DNA of 64,000 nucleotides from Maridesulfovibrio zosterae DSM 11974 (GCF_000425265.1 NZ_KE384342.1:399528-463527); one strand, 5' to 3'. Shown: positions 17,790-27,479, counted from the first letter of the stretch. The notes: generated by a model not told the origin, from the sequence alone. Translations and numbers: made by a program.

Positions 17790-19298
17790 GTGACAGCTAT
17801 CTTTTCTTTTGTATCCATATTAGCTGCGTGGAGTGTTCTATACTGGGATTCGTTTCCACCTCTATTGAATAGATGGTACTCTGATGACTATTCTTATTGT
17901 TGGATTGTTGTTCCTCTTGCTGTTTATGTAGCATGGCAAAGAAGGGATATGCTGCCCAAGGTTAGTATTCCTGCAGTAAAATCTGGTTATTTTACGGTTT
18001 TTTTAGCTGGCTTTTTATTTTTTCTTGGTAAGGCCTCAGCTGTAGACGCTTTGGTTTTCGCATCCATGTGGCTTTCAGTACTTGCTGTTGTGCTGTTTGT
18101 TTTTGGATGGCGATCGATGAAAGCTTTTTTATTTCCACTAATTGTTCTTGCTTTTGCAATTCCACCACCGCCTTTTATTAACAGGATGCTTACTTTTAAG
18201 TTGCGTTTGATCTCTTCTGATTTATCAGTACGTATTATGCAATTTATAGATATTCCTGTTTTCAGAGAAGGTAATATTATTGATCTTGGAATGATTCAGC
18301 TTCATGTTGTCGATGCATGCAGCGGGCTGAGATATCTGTTTCCTACAGTCTTGCTTGGTGTTCTGATCGGCTATTGGTTTAATCGAAGATCATGGCAGCG
18401 AATAGTTGTAATTCTTGCGACTGTGCCAACAGCTATCGCCACAAATGCTTTACGGATTGCAATTGTAGGTTTTATTGCTCGAAGTATTTCGGTTGAGACA
18501 GCAGAGAATTTTTTTCATGATGCGTCAGGAATAATTATTTATCTGCTTTCGATTGTTTTGCTTGTCGCGTTGAGTTGTTTTCTGAATCTTTTCAGTAGTA
18601 AAAATGAAATTGAATCTGTGCAGTCTGTATCATCATATGGGCAGCCTTCAACAACAGCTCCGTTGCATTTAATTGTTATGTCATTGTTTTTGGGGTTGTT
18701 TTTTTTGGGGTATCAAGGCTCTCTCTCTGGAAGAGTCATTCCAGAGAGACAAAGTTTTGACAATTTTCCTATGAGTTTTTCCCAATATGAAGGGAAGCGC
18801 GAGTATTTTGATGATAATATTGTGAAGTCCCTGGGGGCTGATGACTATATTTCAGGTGTATTTAAGGATAAAAAATCGGGAAGAGATATTCTGCTTCTGA
18901 CTTCATACTATAACTATCAAGAGCCGCAAAGAGCTGCACATAATCCGGTCAGTTGTCTTCTGGGGGGAGGAGGATGGGATTTATCCTCTACGGCTGATTT
19001 GAATCCTGATTCGAAGGCTGGACGTCCTTTTAAGGTTAGACGGCTTATTTTGCAAAAGCCTGGACATCGCCTTCTTGCTCTTTATTGGTTTCAGCAGAGA
19101 GGAAGAATCATCACTAACGAATATTTAAATAAAGCTTATCTTGCTTTAGACTCTATACAGAAGAAGCGGACCGACGGAGCTCTTGTACGTTTAGAGTTAT
19201 TATTGGCTGACGGTGAAACAATTGAACATGGGCAAAAGATTCTTGATCGTTTTATAAGTAATTTTTCATCAATTCTAGCCCCATATATCCCTGAGTAA
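17790..19298 (+). CDS. Exosortase fused to an EpsI domain
   Basis: A 502-residue inner-membrane protein. The N-terminal half (about 1-275) is an eight-helix exosortase, the transpeptidase-like enzyme of PEP-CTERM protein sorting. The catalytic triad is present: Cys177 in DACSGLRYL, Arg222 in TNALRIAI and His243 in FFHDASG. After a ninth helix (about 290-306), the C-terminal part (about 310-502) is an EpsI/DUF3485 domain (FPMSFSQYEGKREYFDD, then the His/Cys region HNPVSCLLGGGGW). Exosortase-EpsI fusions occur in the XrtD-like group. The start is GTG 17790, behind GGGGAG (17774-17779); the longer TTG reading adds six residues. No target protein with a PEP-CTERM-like tail is encoded in the window. 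Confidence 0.9.
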   Translation: MTAIFSFVSILAAWSVLYWDSFPPLLNRWYSDDYSYCWIVVPLAVYVAWQRRDMLPKVSIPAVKSGYFTVFLAGFLFFLGKASAVDALVFASMWLSVLAVVLFVFGWRSMKAFLFPLIVLAFAIPPPPFINRMLTFKLRLISSDLSVRIMQFIDIPVFREGNIIDLGMIQLHVVDACSGLRYLFPTVLLGVLIGYWFNRRSWQRIVVILATVPTAIATNALRIAIVGFIARSISVETAENFFHDASGIIIYLLSIVLLVALSCFLNLFSSKNEIESVQSVSSYGQPSTTAPLHLIVMSLFLGLFFLGYQGSLSGRVIPERQSFDNFPMSFSQYEGKREYFDDNIVKSLGADDYISGVFKDKKSGRDILLLTSYYNYQEPQRAAHNPVSCLLGGGGWDLSSTADLNPDSKAGRPFKVRRLILQKPGHRLLALYWFQQRGRIITNEYLNKAYLALDSIQKKRTDGALVRLELLLADGETIEHGQKILDRFISNFSSILAPYIPE

Positions 19299-19302
19299 TA
19301 TC

Positions 19303-19322
19303 GCTTAGAACTGGAACAAAAT
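19303..19322 (+). promoter_or_regulatory. Repeated motif GCTTANNACTGGAACAAAAT, copy 2
   Basis: Second copy of the element at 15182-15201, between the exosortase stop and the TPR lipoprotein start. It ends only ten bases before the ATG and abuts the SD (AGAGGA), so if both copies work alike, a role at the mRNA level is easier to see than a promoter. Confidence 0.45.
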
Positions 19323-19332
19323 AGAGGAAAAA

Positions 19333-21708
19333 ATGCGTAAAAATATTCTACTGGTTTTTATAATCTTGCTTATCGCCTGTCTTTCAACAGGCTGTGAAAA
19401 AAGACGCGAAGAATTTTATTCCAAGGCTCAGGAGTATTACAAACAAAAGAAATATACTGAGGCTAGGCTTGAACTTAAAAATGCTCTTTCAATTGATCCT
19501 GAGTGCGCTGAGTGCCGTTTGCTTTTTGGGAAACTTGCGTTTGAAGAGGGCAATTTTCAAACAGCTTTTGTTAACTTCAGATATGCAAATGAGTTTGATC
19601 CGAAGCTGACTGAAGCAAAGGTTGAACTTGCTAAGCTTTATCTGCTTGCTAAAGAGTTTGATAGTGCCGGTGATATGGCTCGTAAGGCGTTAAATGAAGA
19701 GGAAACTAATATTGACGCCCGGTTGGTTTTAGCTTCGGTTCTGGCAGAAAAAAAACAGTATGCTGAGTCAGAAAGAATGCTTGGCATAGCAAAGAATGAG
19801 GATCCCGCTAATCCTGATGTGTACCTGTCTCTCAGCAGTGTTTTGGTACGACAGAAAAAAATGGATGATGCTGAGAAGGCTCTTATAGAAGGAGCTGCAC
19901 GTATTCCAGATAATACTTCTTTATTAATGAAAATCGCCGCATTATATCGTCAGTCCGGTGAACCCGCAAAAGCTAAGTCGTATATTGAAAAGCTTCTTGA
20001 AGTGGGGGGGGGAGATCCGCGGTTTGAAATTTTTTCAGCGGAATATTACTCCAATATTGGCGACACTAAAAAAGCCGATGAATTGATGGCGGCAGTTGTA
20101 AAAAGATTTCCTGAGAAAGAAGAATATAGAGTTCTATACGCACGTTTTCTCAGTGCAGAGAAAAAATTTGAGGCTGCTGAAAATGTACTGCTTGAAGGGT
20201 TGAAGGTTAATACCGCTTCTCTTCAGATTCGTTCAGCTCTTTCTGGACTGTATATTAGTCAAGGACGTCTTGAAGATGCATCAAAAGTTTTGATTAATGG
20301 TATAGCCCTAGATGAAGAAAGTGCTGACAATGTTATGTACCGTAAGCAGCTGGCGACCTTATATCTTGATATGAATCAAGCTGGTGATGCTATGGAACAG
20401 CTTAACGAAGTTATTGAACGTAACCCAAAGGATTCAGAGGCTCATTACCTGCGTGGTCAAATTTATTTGCTGGAAGGTAAAGGGCAGAAAGCTGTTGCAG
20501 AGTTCAGACAGGTGGTCAGGGATAATCCCAATAGTGCTCCTGCGTATGTATTACTCGCGAAGGGGCATCTTTCAAATGACGAAACAGGTATTGCCATCGA
20601 GAATTTGAAGAAGGCTATATCTATTGATCCCGGATATGCACCTGCGCGTGAAGCTTTGATTAATACTTATCTTGACCGCAAGGATTGGCATCAGGCTATT
20701 CTGGAGTTGCAAAGACTTAAGGAAAAGCGTCCTGATGATATAAATATTCTTGCTGCGATCGGTGACGTTTACGCCATTAAGGGTGATGTAAATCTGGCTG
20801 TTCGTGCTTTTACTGACGTGGCTAAAGATTTTCCTGATTCTCCTATCGGCTTGATAAAACTTGCTGAGCTTGAACGTTCTGAAGGTAAAAATGCTTCTGC
20901 TGAGAAATATTATACTCAAGTGTTGAAAATAGCACCCGAATCCCTTGTTGCTATTCAAGGTAAAGTGTCTGTTTTACTTGAACAGAATAAATATACAGCA
21001 GCCGTGAACTTTTGTAAAAATCTGCTTGAACAATTTCCAGATAACGCCAGAATTTATGAACTTATGGGCCGTATTCAGGCAAGACGAGGTAATTTTGATG
21101 AAGCTGAAGAAAATTATAGCAGAGCGATCAGTCTAGCTCCTGAGTGGATGTTGCCGTATATGCGGATAGGTGATTTATATGTTTCTAATAAAAAAACAAA
21201 AAATGGAATAGTTAAGTTTTCAGCAGAAGTTAAAAAAGATCCCGAAAATCCAGGGCCTCAGTTCATTCTTGGCTTACTTTATGAACAGGCTGGTGATTTT
21301 AAAAAGGCAAGAAAAGTATATTCAAATATTCTTGAGCAAAAACCCGGGTTTCAACTTGCAGCAAACAACCTTGCATATCTTCTTGCTACCAAGTTTTCTG
21401 ACAATGGTGGAGATATGAAAGAAGCATTGAAACTTGCAAGAGTTGCAGCCAGTAGTCAAAGTCCAGAGGCTCTTGATACATTAGGTTATATTCTTTTTCT
21501 GAATGGTGATTACGAACAGGCCCTTCACGTATTGAACTCTGCTTTGCAGATTGTTCCTGAATTCTCTGCAGCACAGTATCACAAAGCTCTTGTTTATTTT
21601 CGTGAGGATAAAAAGAAGGAAGCCAAGAGTATCTTAACTAAGCTGATTAATTCACAGGATGATTTCCCTGAGAAAAAGGATGCTGTGAATTTACTTGAAA
21701 GAATATAA
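19333..21708 (+). CDS. TPR-repeat lipoprotein, PrsT type
   Basis: A 791-residue lipoprotein built almost wholly of tetratricopeptide repeats, about twenty by eye, spanning roughly 25-785. The signal peptide ends in the lipobox LSTGC, which predicts lipidation at C21. Proteins of this size and plan beside an exosortase are known as PrsT of the PEP-CTERM/exopolysaccharide system; their role is probably scaffolding of the periplasmic assembly and export machine. The residue after the Cys is Glu, not Asp, so outer-membrane anchoring is expected. A strong terminator follows, so the locus is at least two transcription units. Confidence 0.88.
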   Translation: MRKNILLVFIILLIACLSTGCEKRREEFYSKAQEYYKQKKYTEARLELKNALSIDPECAECRLLFGKLAFEEGNFQTAFVNFRYANEFDPKLTEAKVELAKLYLLAKEFDSAGDMARKALNEEETNIDARLVLASVLAEKKQYAESERMLGIAKNEDPANPDVYLSLSSVLVRQKKMDDAEKALIEGAARIPDNTSLLMKIAALYRQSGEPAKAKSYIEKLLEVGGGDPRFEIFSAEYYSNIGDTKKADELMAAVVKRFPEKEEYRVLYARFLSAEKKFEAAENVLLEGLKVNTASLQIRSALSGLYISQGRLEDASKVLINGIALDEESADNVMYRKQLATLYLDMNQAGDAMEQLNEVIERNPKDSEAHYLRGQIYLLEGKGQKAVAEFRQVVRDNPNSAPAYVLLAKGHLSNDETGIAIENLKKAISIDPGYAPAREALINTYLDRKDWHQAILELQRLKEKRPDDINILAAIGDVYAIKGDVNLAVRAFTDVAKDFPDSPIGLIKLAELERSEGKNASAEKYYTQVLKIAPESLVAIQGKVSVLLEQNKYTAAVNFCKNLLEQFPDNARIYELMGRIQARRGNFDEAEENYSRAISLAPEWMLPYMRIGDLYVSNKKTKNGIVKFSAEVKKDPENPGPQFILGLLYEQAGDFKKARKVYSNILEQKPGFQLAANNLAYLLATKFSDNGGDMKEALKLARVAASSQSPEALDTLGYILFLNGDYEQALHVLNSALQIVPEFSAAQYHKALVYFREDKKKEAKSILTKLINSQDDFPEKKDAVNLLERI

Positions 21709-21738
21709 TTCCATTAACTTAAAGATTATGTTTTTGCT

Positions 21739-21769
21739 AAGGAGGTTGCTTTGCGACCTCCTTTTTTTT
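21739..21769 (+). terminator. Rho-independent terminator inside the exopolysaccharide locus
   Basis: AAGGAGGT (21739-21746) pairs perfectly with ACCTCCTT (21756-21763), followed by Ts to 21769. It ends the first part of the locus (GT4 to PrsT). The left arm itself looks like an SD. Confidence 0.85.
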
Positions 21770-21844
21770 GAGAAGTTACTGGATAAATAGAGTATTTATT
21801 GCAATAATGCTTTATTGTTTTTAAGGAGTTATTTGGGAGGAATT

Positions 21845-23236
21845 ATGGGGTATAAGTTTAGATTTCAAGCTAAGACTCTCAGCTCGCTTCATAGAGTAAT
21901 AGATGCTTTGTTCGGCGCTGTCGGGCTATTGATCTTCTACTCTTTGTTTTCTCCGGGATCATTTGTTTCTAGAACTCCACAAATCTCTATGCTGGTTATC
22001 ACCTCTGTTCTTCTTACTCTGGTCTGTTTTCATCTTGCCGGAGTATATAAAGAGTGGTCCGGATCTGATATAATTTCTGAATGTAACAGAGTTATAGTCT
22101 CTGTACTTTGTGTCTTTGGTGGTATGCTTATTTTGGGGTATATCTTCAAAGTTTCAAGTATATACTCACGACGCGTAATTTTACTGTGGGTATTTGTCTG
22201 GCCAGCTTTACTTTGTCTTGAACGGGTTTTTATCCGTAAATTTTTCTTTAACTGGATTTTTGAAACCAGCATGAACAAAAAGGCTGTAATTGCTGGGACA
22301 GGTTCACTGGGCGCAACTCTTTTTGATTGGATTAGGGAAAATCCTTGGGCTGGAGTTAATGTTGAAGGATTTTTTGATCGTGAAGACAATGCATGTAATG
22401 GATCGACTCCATGTATCGGGCAAATAGAGAGACTACCGCAGTACGTTAAGGAAAATGATATCCAGTTGGTTTATTTAGCGTTACCAATGCGTGAGGAATC
22501 ATTGCTGAATCAGCTGCTTCATGAGTTGGAAGATTCAACTGCTCAGATCTATTTTTTTCCGGATATGACTCTTTTTAAAAAACTCATGGGTGGAAATGTT
22601 GCACAGGTTGCGGGCCAAGCTGCAATTGCACTTCGTTCTTCTCCTTTTGAGGGCATGAATGGGTTTATTAAGCGTCTTGAAGATATCTCTATTTCACTTC
22701 TTATCCTTTTTTTTATCTCTCCAGTAATGTTTATAATAGCACTTGGCATAAAAATGACTTCAAAAGGTCCTGTATTATTTAAGCAATGGAGATATGGATT
22801 AGGTGGACATCCTTTTCAGATTTATAAATTCAGAACAATGAAGGTTCTTGAAGATGGTTATGATTTTGTGCCTGCCACCACGGATGATCCGCGGATAACA
22901 AGATTCGGCCTCTTTTTGCGCCAAAACAGTCTTGATGAATTGCCACAGTTTTTGAATGTACTGTTAGGTTCAATGTCTATTGTGGGACCTCGGCCTCATG
23001 CTGTAAAAATGAATGAAGAATATAGAAAGCATATTTCGGGTTATATGCTCAGACACATATCAAAGCCTGGAATAACTGGGTTGGCTCAAATAAACGGTTA
23101 TAAGGGCGAGATTCATTCAAATGAAGATATGGAGAAAAGAATATCATATGATATTGAGTATTTACAGAGATGGTCCGTTTTTTTAGATTTAGAAATCATT
23201 TTTAAAACAATTTTTAAGCTTGCGTGGCGACAATAG
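21845..23236 (+). CDS. Undecaprenyl-phosphate sugar phosphotransferase, WcaJ-like
   Basis: Starts polymer synthesis by moving a sugar-1-phosphate, probably glucose or galactose, onto undecaprenyl phosphate. The 463-residue protein has four N-terminal membrane helices, a CoA-binding-like Rossmann region (AVIAGTGSLGATLFDW), a further hydrophobic helix, and the C-terminal bacterial sugar transferase domain: YKFRTMKV, DELPQFLNVLLGSMSIVGPR, then PHAV and KPGITGLAQINGYKGE. The PRPHAV wording is that of the WcaJ/CpsE group. ATG 21845 is preceded by GGGAGG four bases away. It opens the second transcription unit of the locus. Confidence 0.92.
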   Translation: MGYKFRFQAKTLSSLHRVIDALFGAVGLLIFYSLFSPGSFVSRTPQISMLVITSVLLTLVCFHLAGVYKEWSGSDIISECNRVIVSVLCVFGGMLILGYIFKVSSIYSRRVILLWVFVWPALLCLERVFIRKFFFNWIFETSMNKKAVIAGTGSLGATLFDWIRENPWAGVNVEGFFDREDNACNGSTPCIGQIERLPQYVKENDIQLVYLALPMREESLLNQLLHELEDSTAQIYFFPDMTLFKKLMGGNVAQVAGQAAIALRSSPFEGMNGFIKRLEDISISLLILFFISPVMFIIALGIKMTSKGPVLFKQWRYGLGGHPFQIYKFRTMKVLEDGYDFVPATTDDPRITRFGLFLRQNSLDELPQFLNVLLGSMSIVGPRPHAVKMNEEYRKHISGYMLRHISKPGITGLAQINGYKGEIHSNEDMEKRISYDIEYLQRWSVFLDLEIIFKTIFKLAWRQ

Positions 23237-23374
23237 TTCGTATTATTGATTATTCCTATTTAAATGATTGGATTTTTATAATATTTAAAAGTCAATATTT
23301 TGAATTTTTCCAATAAATTTGTTTTTTTTTCTTGAATTAATATCTTTATATTTAAAAAAAGTCAGGAGATTGTT

Positions 23375-23950
23375 GTGAAGTGTACAAAATTATTACTTTT
23401 TACTGTTATTGTCATTTTTTTTGCAATATCACCTTCGGTTTCTGGTGCACAAGAAGTTAAAAAAAGTGAATATAAACTTGGACCTGAAGATATTGTTGAG
23501 ATTTCTGTTTGGGGCGATGATGACCTTGCAAGAGAAGTAGTTGTTCGTCCCGATGGAGGTGTCTCCTTTCCACTTGTTGGAGATTTAGTTGCCGGGGGCC
23601 GTACAGTTGATGACCTTCGTAAGGAAATCAGGAAAAGAATTGTAGAGTACATACCTGATGCAGCTGTGACAGTTATTTTGCGCAAGGTTGAGAATCCTAA
23701 AGTGTACGTTATGGGTAAAGTTCAGAACCCTAAAATGATTGTAATGGGACAGGATATGACTGTTGTTCAGGCCTTGGCAATGGCGGGTGGACTTAGCAAC
23801 TTTGCCGCAGCTGGCAACATAAGTGTTGTACGTAGGTTCCCAGACGGTAGTCAGAAAGTTTTTGCATTTGATTATGATGATTTTGCTGATGGTGATAATC
23901 TTGAGCAAAACATTTTGCTGAAACCCGGAGACACAGTCGTGGTTCCGTAA
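23375..23950 (+). CDS. Polysaccharide export protein (Poly_export/SLBB)
   Basis: A 191-residue secreted protein of the Wza superfamily, in the short form found in exosortase-type loci. A signal peptide (about 1-25, ending VSGA) is followed by the polysaccharide export domain (YKLGPEDIVEISVWGDDDL, RPDGGVSFPLVGDL) and one SLBB domain (NPKVYVMGKVQNPKMIVMG). There is no lipobox Cys at the cleavage site, and it lacks the extra domains of full-length Wza, so it probably forms a periplasmic ring that works with the beta-barrel protein encoded next. Start GTG 23375 has AGGAG six bases upstream. The 138 bases before it are very AT-rich. Confidence 0.9.
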   Translation: MKCTKLLLFTVIVIFFAISPSVSGAQEVKKSEYKLGPEDIVEISVWGDDDLAREVVVRPDGGVSFPLVGDLVAGGRTVDDLRKEIRKRIVEYIPDAAVTVILRKVENPKVYVMGKVQNPKMIVMGQDMTVVQALAMAGGLSNFAAAGNISVVRRFPDGSQKVFAFDYDDFADGDNLEQNILLKPGDTVVVP

Positions 23951-23992
23951 TTGACCAATATATAGAACAAGCTGATTTGATAGAGGGGATAG

Positions 23993-25696
23993 ATGTCTAG
24001 GGGATTAAATAGGTTATTTCGTATTTTGGTACTCAGTTTGCTGATGGTACCAGTTTGCGGCGTACGCGCAGGGATAGAAGAATCCTGGCGTGTGCGTAAA
24101 CCTGTTGTCTTGCCATTCAATAATGTGACTCACGCTGTGAAGCTGGCCGAAGTTGAATATGTTCCTGATTTGAAAAGACCTGTCAGTGATCTTGTTGTGA
24201 GTTCTAAACCTATGATTGAGCTTGCTGAGCTGGGAACAAGTGAACATTCAGACCAAAAGAATACTTTACTAATAGAACCAACTGAAGTTGTAAGCACTGA
24301 CGGCAAACATTCTGCAGTAAAGTCCTCTACTGAAATAGAGTCGGAGAATACGATTGTTTCTCAGGCTGAGTCGTCATCTTCCCAATTATATCCATCCGGT
24401 AAAAGGCCTGATCTTAAAAAAAATAAACCGGCTGATAAAGATGAAGTTGTAATTCTGCCATCTGATGGAGTTAGAAAGGAATTCGCATCAGTATCATTAG
24501 TTCCATCTGATAATGACGAAATGCGTCGTTGGAAATCTTCTGAAAATGGACTTTTTTTTACTACTCCAAAACGATTTTTAGGGTTGGCTAAGAAATTTGT
24601 AAGAGCTATTCCCACCATAAGTGTTCGGGAAACATATGACTCTAACATTGATTATACTGATATTGATGACATGGTGACTGAAATTACACCATCTCTAAAG
24701 GTTGATATCATTGGTGAAAAAGTTAATCTGAAGTTTGATGGTGATTTTATTTATCGTGATTATTTCGAAAATAGCAAATTTGATAGATATGATTACAATG
24801 TCAATATTGCTGGTAAATACAAGTTCTCACCGACTCTTGACGCAGGACTCAGTGTTGCTCACAAGCGCTACCATAATCTTGATCAGAACACATATGAATC
24901 AGGTGGCGTAGAAATTGATCCGACTATTGTTTTAAAAACAACTGCAACTCCCGAAGTCAACTGGCGTTTTAGCGAGAATGATAATTTGAGAGTTTCAAAT
25001 TATGTTGATAAGACTGACTATGAAAGAAAAGCTGATTCTGATTATATTACGAATGTTCTTAGTCTGGTATGGGGACATCTCCTTAATGATGGCCTGAGTC
25101 AGATTTTTGTGGGTGAAATGAATACTTTTACTCATTTCAGCCGAGAAATTGATGACTTGAAGAGCGATCAGCTAACGTTTCAGGGGGTTATCGGATTTGA
25201 TCATCAGTTTTCACCTGGTTGGAAAATGTCAATTAAAGGCGGCCCTGGTATAACTTTTTCCAATTATTCTAACGACGAAGTTACTGGTGATAATCAGGAC
25301 TATATCTATCAGTTACGGGCTGAGATCGGATACAGACAGCTTGAATATGCCATTGTTCCAGCTATTGAAAGAAGTGTGCGTCCTGGGCGTTACGGCGAGA
25401 ATGAAATAATGGATCAGGCTGAGATTTATGCTCGCTATGATTTTAGTGAATTTTTAAAGTATGATACTATAAATACTTACTGGATGAATGAGTCGGATGG
25501 GACAAGCGGTGGTGAGAAACATAAGGCCTCCGGCATATTTACACAGCAAGTTCTTCGTTGGGAATTTGAGAAGGACTGGAAGGTGTTTACCGGTTTTAGT
25601 TATAACTGGGGACGTAATGAGCTTTCAGGGACTGTAAACGAAAGAGTGAAAACCTGGATTGGAGCTTCATTCTCTTTTCCAACAGAGATAAAATAA
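23993..25696 (+). CDS. Outer-membrane beta-barrel protein of the exopolysaccharide locus
   Basis: A 567-residue secreted protein. A signal peptide (about 1-26) is followed by a low-complexity Ser/Glu/Lys-rich segment (about 60-165) and a C-terminal half (about 200-567) of alternating hydrophobic beta strands beginning TISVRETYDSNIDYTD. The last residues (WIGASFSFPTEIK) place aromatics as in barrel strands. This matches the uncharacterised beta-barrel family found in PEP-CTERM-type exopolysaccharide clusters and is the likely outer-membrane pore or part of it. It starts 42 bases after the export gene and is followed at 14 bases by the chain-length gene. Confidence 0.78.
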   Translation: MSRGLNRLFRILVLSLLMVPVCGVRAGIEESWRVRKPVVLPFNNVTHAVKLAEVEYVPDLKRPVSDLVVSSKPMIELAELGTSEHSDQKNTLLIEPTEVVSTDGKHSAVKSSTEIESENTIVSQAESSSSQLYPSGKRPDLKKNKPADKDEVVILPSDGVRKEFASVSLVPSDNDEMRRWKSSENGLFFTTPKRFLGLAKKFVRAIPTISVRETYDSNIDYTDIDDMVTEITPSLKVDIIGEKVNLKFDGDFIYRDYFENSKFDRYDYNVNIAGKYKFSPTLDAGLSVAHKRYHNLDQNTYESGGVEIDPTIVLKTTATPEVNWRFSENDNLRVSNYVDKTDYERKADSDYITNVLSLVWGHLLNDGLSQIFVGEMNTFTHFSREIDDLKSDQLTFQGVIGFDHQFSPGWKMSIKGGPGITFSNYSNDEVTGDNQDYIYQLRAEIGYRQLEYAIVPAIERSVRPGRYGENEIMDQAEIYARYDFSEFLKYDTINTYWMNESDGTSGGEKHKASGIFTQQVLRWEFEKDWKVFTGFSYNWGRNELSGTVNERVKTWIGASFSFPTEIK

Positions 25697-25710
25697 GGGG
25701 TCGGGAGTAG

Positions 25711-27462
25711 ATGCAAGAGAGTTCGGATATTGCATATTATATTGATGTACTGCGGCGCAGAAAATATCAGTTTATCCTTCCTGCAGGGATAATTTTTTCA
25801 ATGGTTTTGGTTTTGGCCTTTGTTCTTTCTCCTGTTTATAAGTCGACTGCGACTATTCTTATTGAAGATCAGGGCATTCCACAGGATCTTGTTCAGACAA
25901 CTGTTACAGGTTTTATTGAGGAAAGGTTGCAGTCTATTTCACAGATTGTGCTCAGTCATGGTAATTTGCTTAATATAATAAAAGAATTTGATCTTTATCC
26001 TGATCTTTTAGGTAAATATACAACCGAAGAAATCATCAACAAAATGCGTGATGATATTAAGCTTGAACCTATTACTGCGGAAGTTACAAATCAGTATTCC
26101 GGACGTCCTGCCAGTGCGACTGTTGCATTTACTCTTTCTTATGAAGGACGTAGACCGCAGAAAGTAGCTCAGGTAGCAAATGTTTTAACGTCACTTTATC
26201 TGAAAGAAAATCTTAAAGAGCGTGAAGATAAGGCGAGATCTACATTTGAATTTTTAGAGCTGCAGCTTTCTGAACTTCGGTCTGAAATTCTTGAATTGGA
26301 ATCTCAGATTGCTACTTTTAAGGAAGAGCATGTGAATGAGTTGCCAGAACTTCTTGTTCACAATATGAATTCTATGGAGAAACTTCAGCGTGAGATGGAT
26401 AAAGTTCAGGAGCAGGTTGGGACTCTTAAAAACCGTAAGGTCTACCTTGAAGGTCAGCTTGCCAGCATTGATCCTCACCTGAGAATTGTTACCAATGACG
26501 GGAGCCGCTTTTCAACGGCAAAAGAGGATCTTGAAAAGCTTAGGCGTCAATATATTGAACTTACCTCTAAGTATTCGGCAAAACATCCCGCCGTGCTTGC
26601 CCTGAAGCGGCAGGTTGATTCTTTAGAACTGGAAGTTGATGCTGTTCAGAGTTATGATCTTATAAAACGAGAACTTAAGAAAAAAGAGCAGGAGCTCGAA
26701 GTTCTGAATAAAAAATATTCAGATAAGCATCCTGAAGTTATCCGTTTGAAACGGGAGATAGACTCATTAAATGAACGCCTTGGAGAAGCTTCTCTCGAAG
26801 ACGGTATGTTTGAATCAACAATGGATGTGCCTGATAATCCGGGATACATTCAAATTCAAACTCAGATTGCTTCCACAGAGCTTGAAATATCAGAAACTGA
26901 AAGGCTTTATACTGAACTGAAGAGACAATATGGAAAATTTCAGAGCAGGGTTGTAAATACCCCTCAGGTAGAACAGGAGTATAAAATACTTCTGCGTGAT
27001 TATGAGAATGCTCAGGTTAAGTATCAGGACGTCAATACTAGACTGCTTGCTGCTCGTGAGGCGAAAGGGCTTGAGCAGAGTCAGCTTGCTGAGCGTTTCA
27101 CTTTAATTGATCCTCCTATTGTCCCGGAAAAACCTATCAGGCCCAACCGTCTGGCGTTAATCCTTGTGGGCTTTGTTTTGTCAATGGGGATTGGTATCGG
27201 AGTTGGTGTTGTGCTTGAGTTCATGGATCGTTCAATTCGCAGGGCGGAAGAGTTGTCGGATATTGTTAAGTATCCTGTGCTGGCAATTGTTCCATACTGG
27301 GAGACTGAAGTTGAAGCCCGATCTATAGTAAGAAGGAAGTGGATTACCTTATTAACTGGTGTAGCCGTTGTTGTTGTTGGGGTTGCATGTGTTCATTTAT
27401 TTTATATGCCTCTGGATATCATCGCTGTAAAAGTTATTAGAAAGCTGGCACTTAATTTTTAA
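25711..27462 (+). CDS. Chain-length determinant protein, Wzz/GumC-like
   Basis: A 583-residue inner-membrane co-polymerase that controls polymer length and activates the BY-kinase. It has an N-terminal Wzz domain with a first membrane helix (about 21-40), a long periplasmic coiled coil (about 175-440), the Pro-rich stretch PPIVPEKPIRPN, and a second helix (about 477-500). A further hydrophobic segment lies near the end (about 545-567), so three membrane passages are possible. Unusually, the coiled coil holds a 19-residue unit twice, at 287-305 and 335-353 (KYSxKHPxVxxLKRxxDSL). It is followed closely by the kinase gene. Confidence 0.9.
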   Translation: MQESSDIAYYIDVLRRRKYQFILPAGIIFSMVLVLAFVLSPVYKSTATILIEDQGIPQDLVQTTVTGFIEERLQSISQIVLSHGNLLNIIKEFDLYPDLLGKYTTEEIINKMRDDIKLEPITAEVTNQYSGRPASATVAFTLSYEGRRPQKVAQVANVLTSLYLKENLKEREDKARSTFEFLELQLSELRSEILELESQIATFKEEHVNELPELLVHNMNSMEKLQREMDKVQEQVGTLKNRKVYLEGQLASIDPHLRIVTNDGSRFSTAKEDLEKLRRQYIELTSKYSAKHPAVLALKRQVDSLELEVDAVQSYDLIKRELKKKEQELEVLNKKYSDKHPEVIRLKREIDSLNERLGEASLEDGMFESTMDVPDNPGYIQIQTQIASTELEISETERLYTELKRQYGKFQSRVVNTPQVEQEYKILLRDYENAQVKYQDVNTRLLAAREAKGLEQSQLAERFTLIDPPIVPEKPIRPNRLALILVGFVLSMGIGIGVGVVLEFMDRSIRRAEELSDIVKYPVLAIVPYWETEVEARSIVRRKWITLLTGVAVVVVGVACVHLFYMPLDIIAVKVIRKLALNF

Positions 27463-27479
27463 TTATATAGGGAGTCTCC

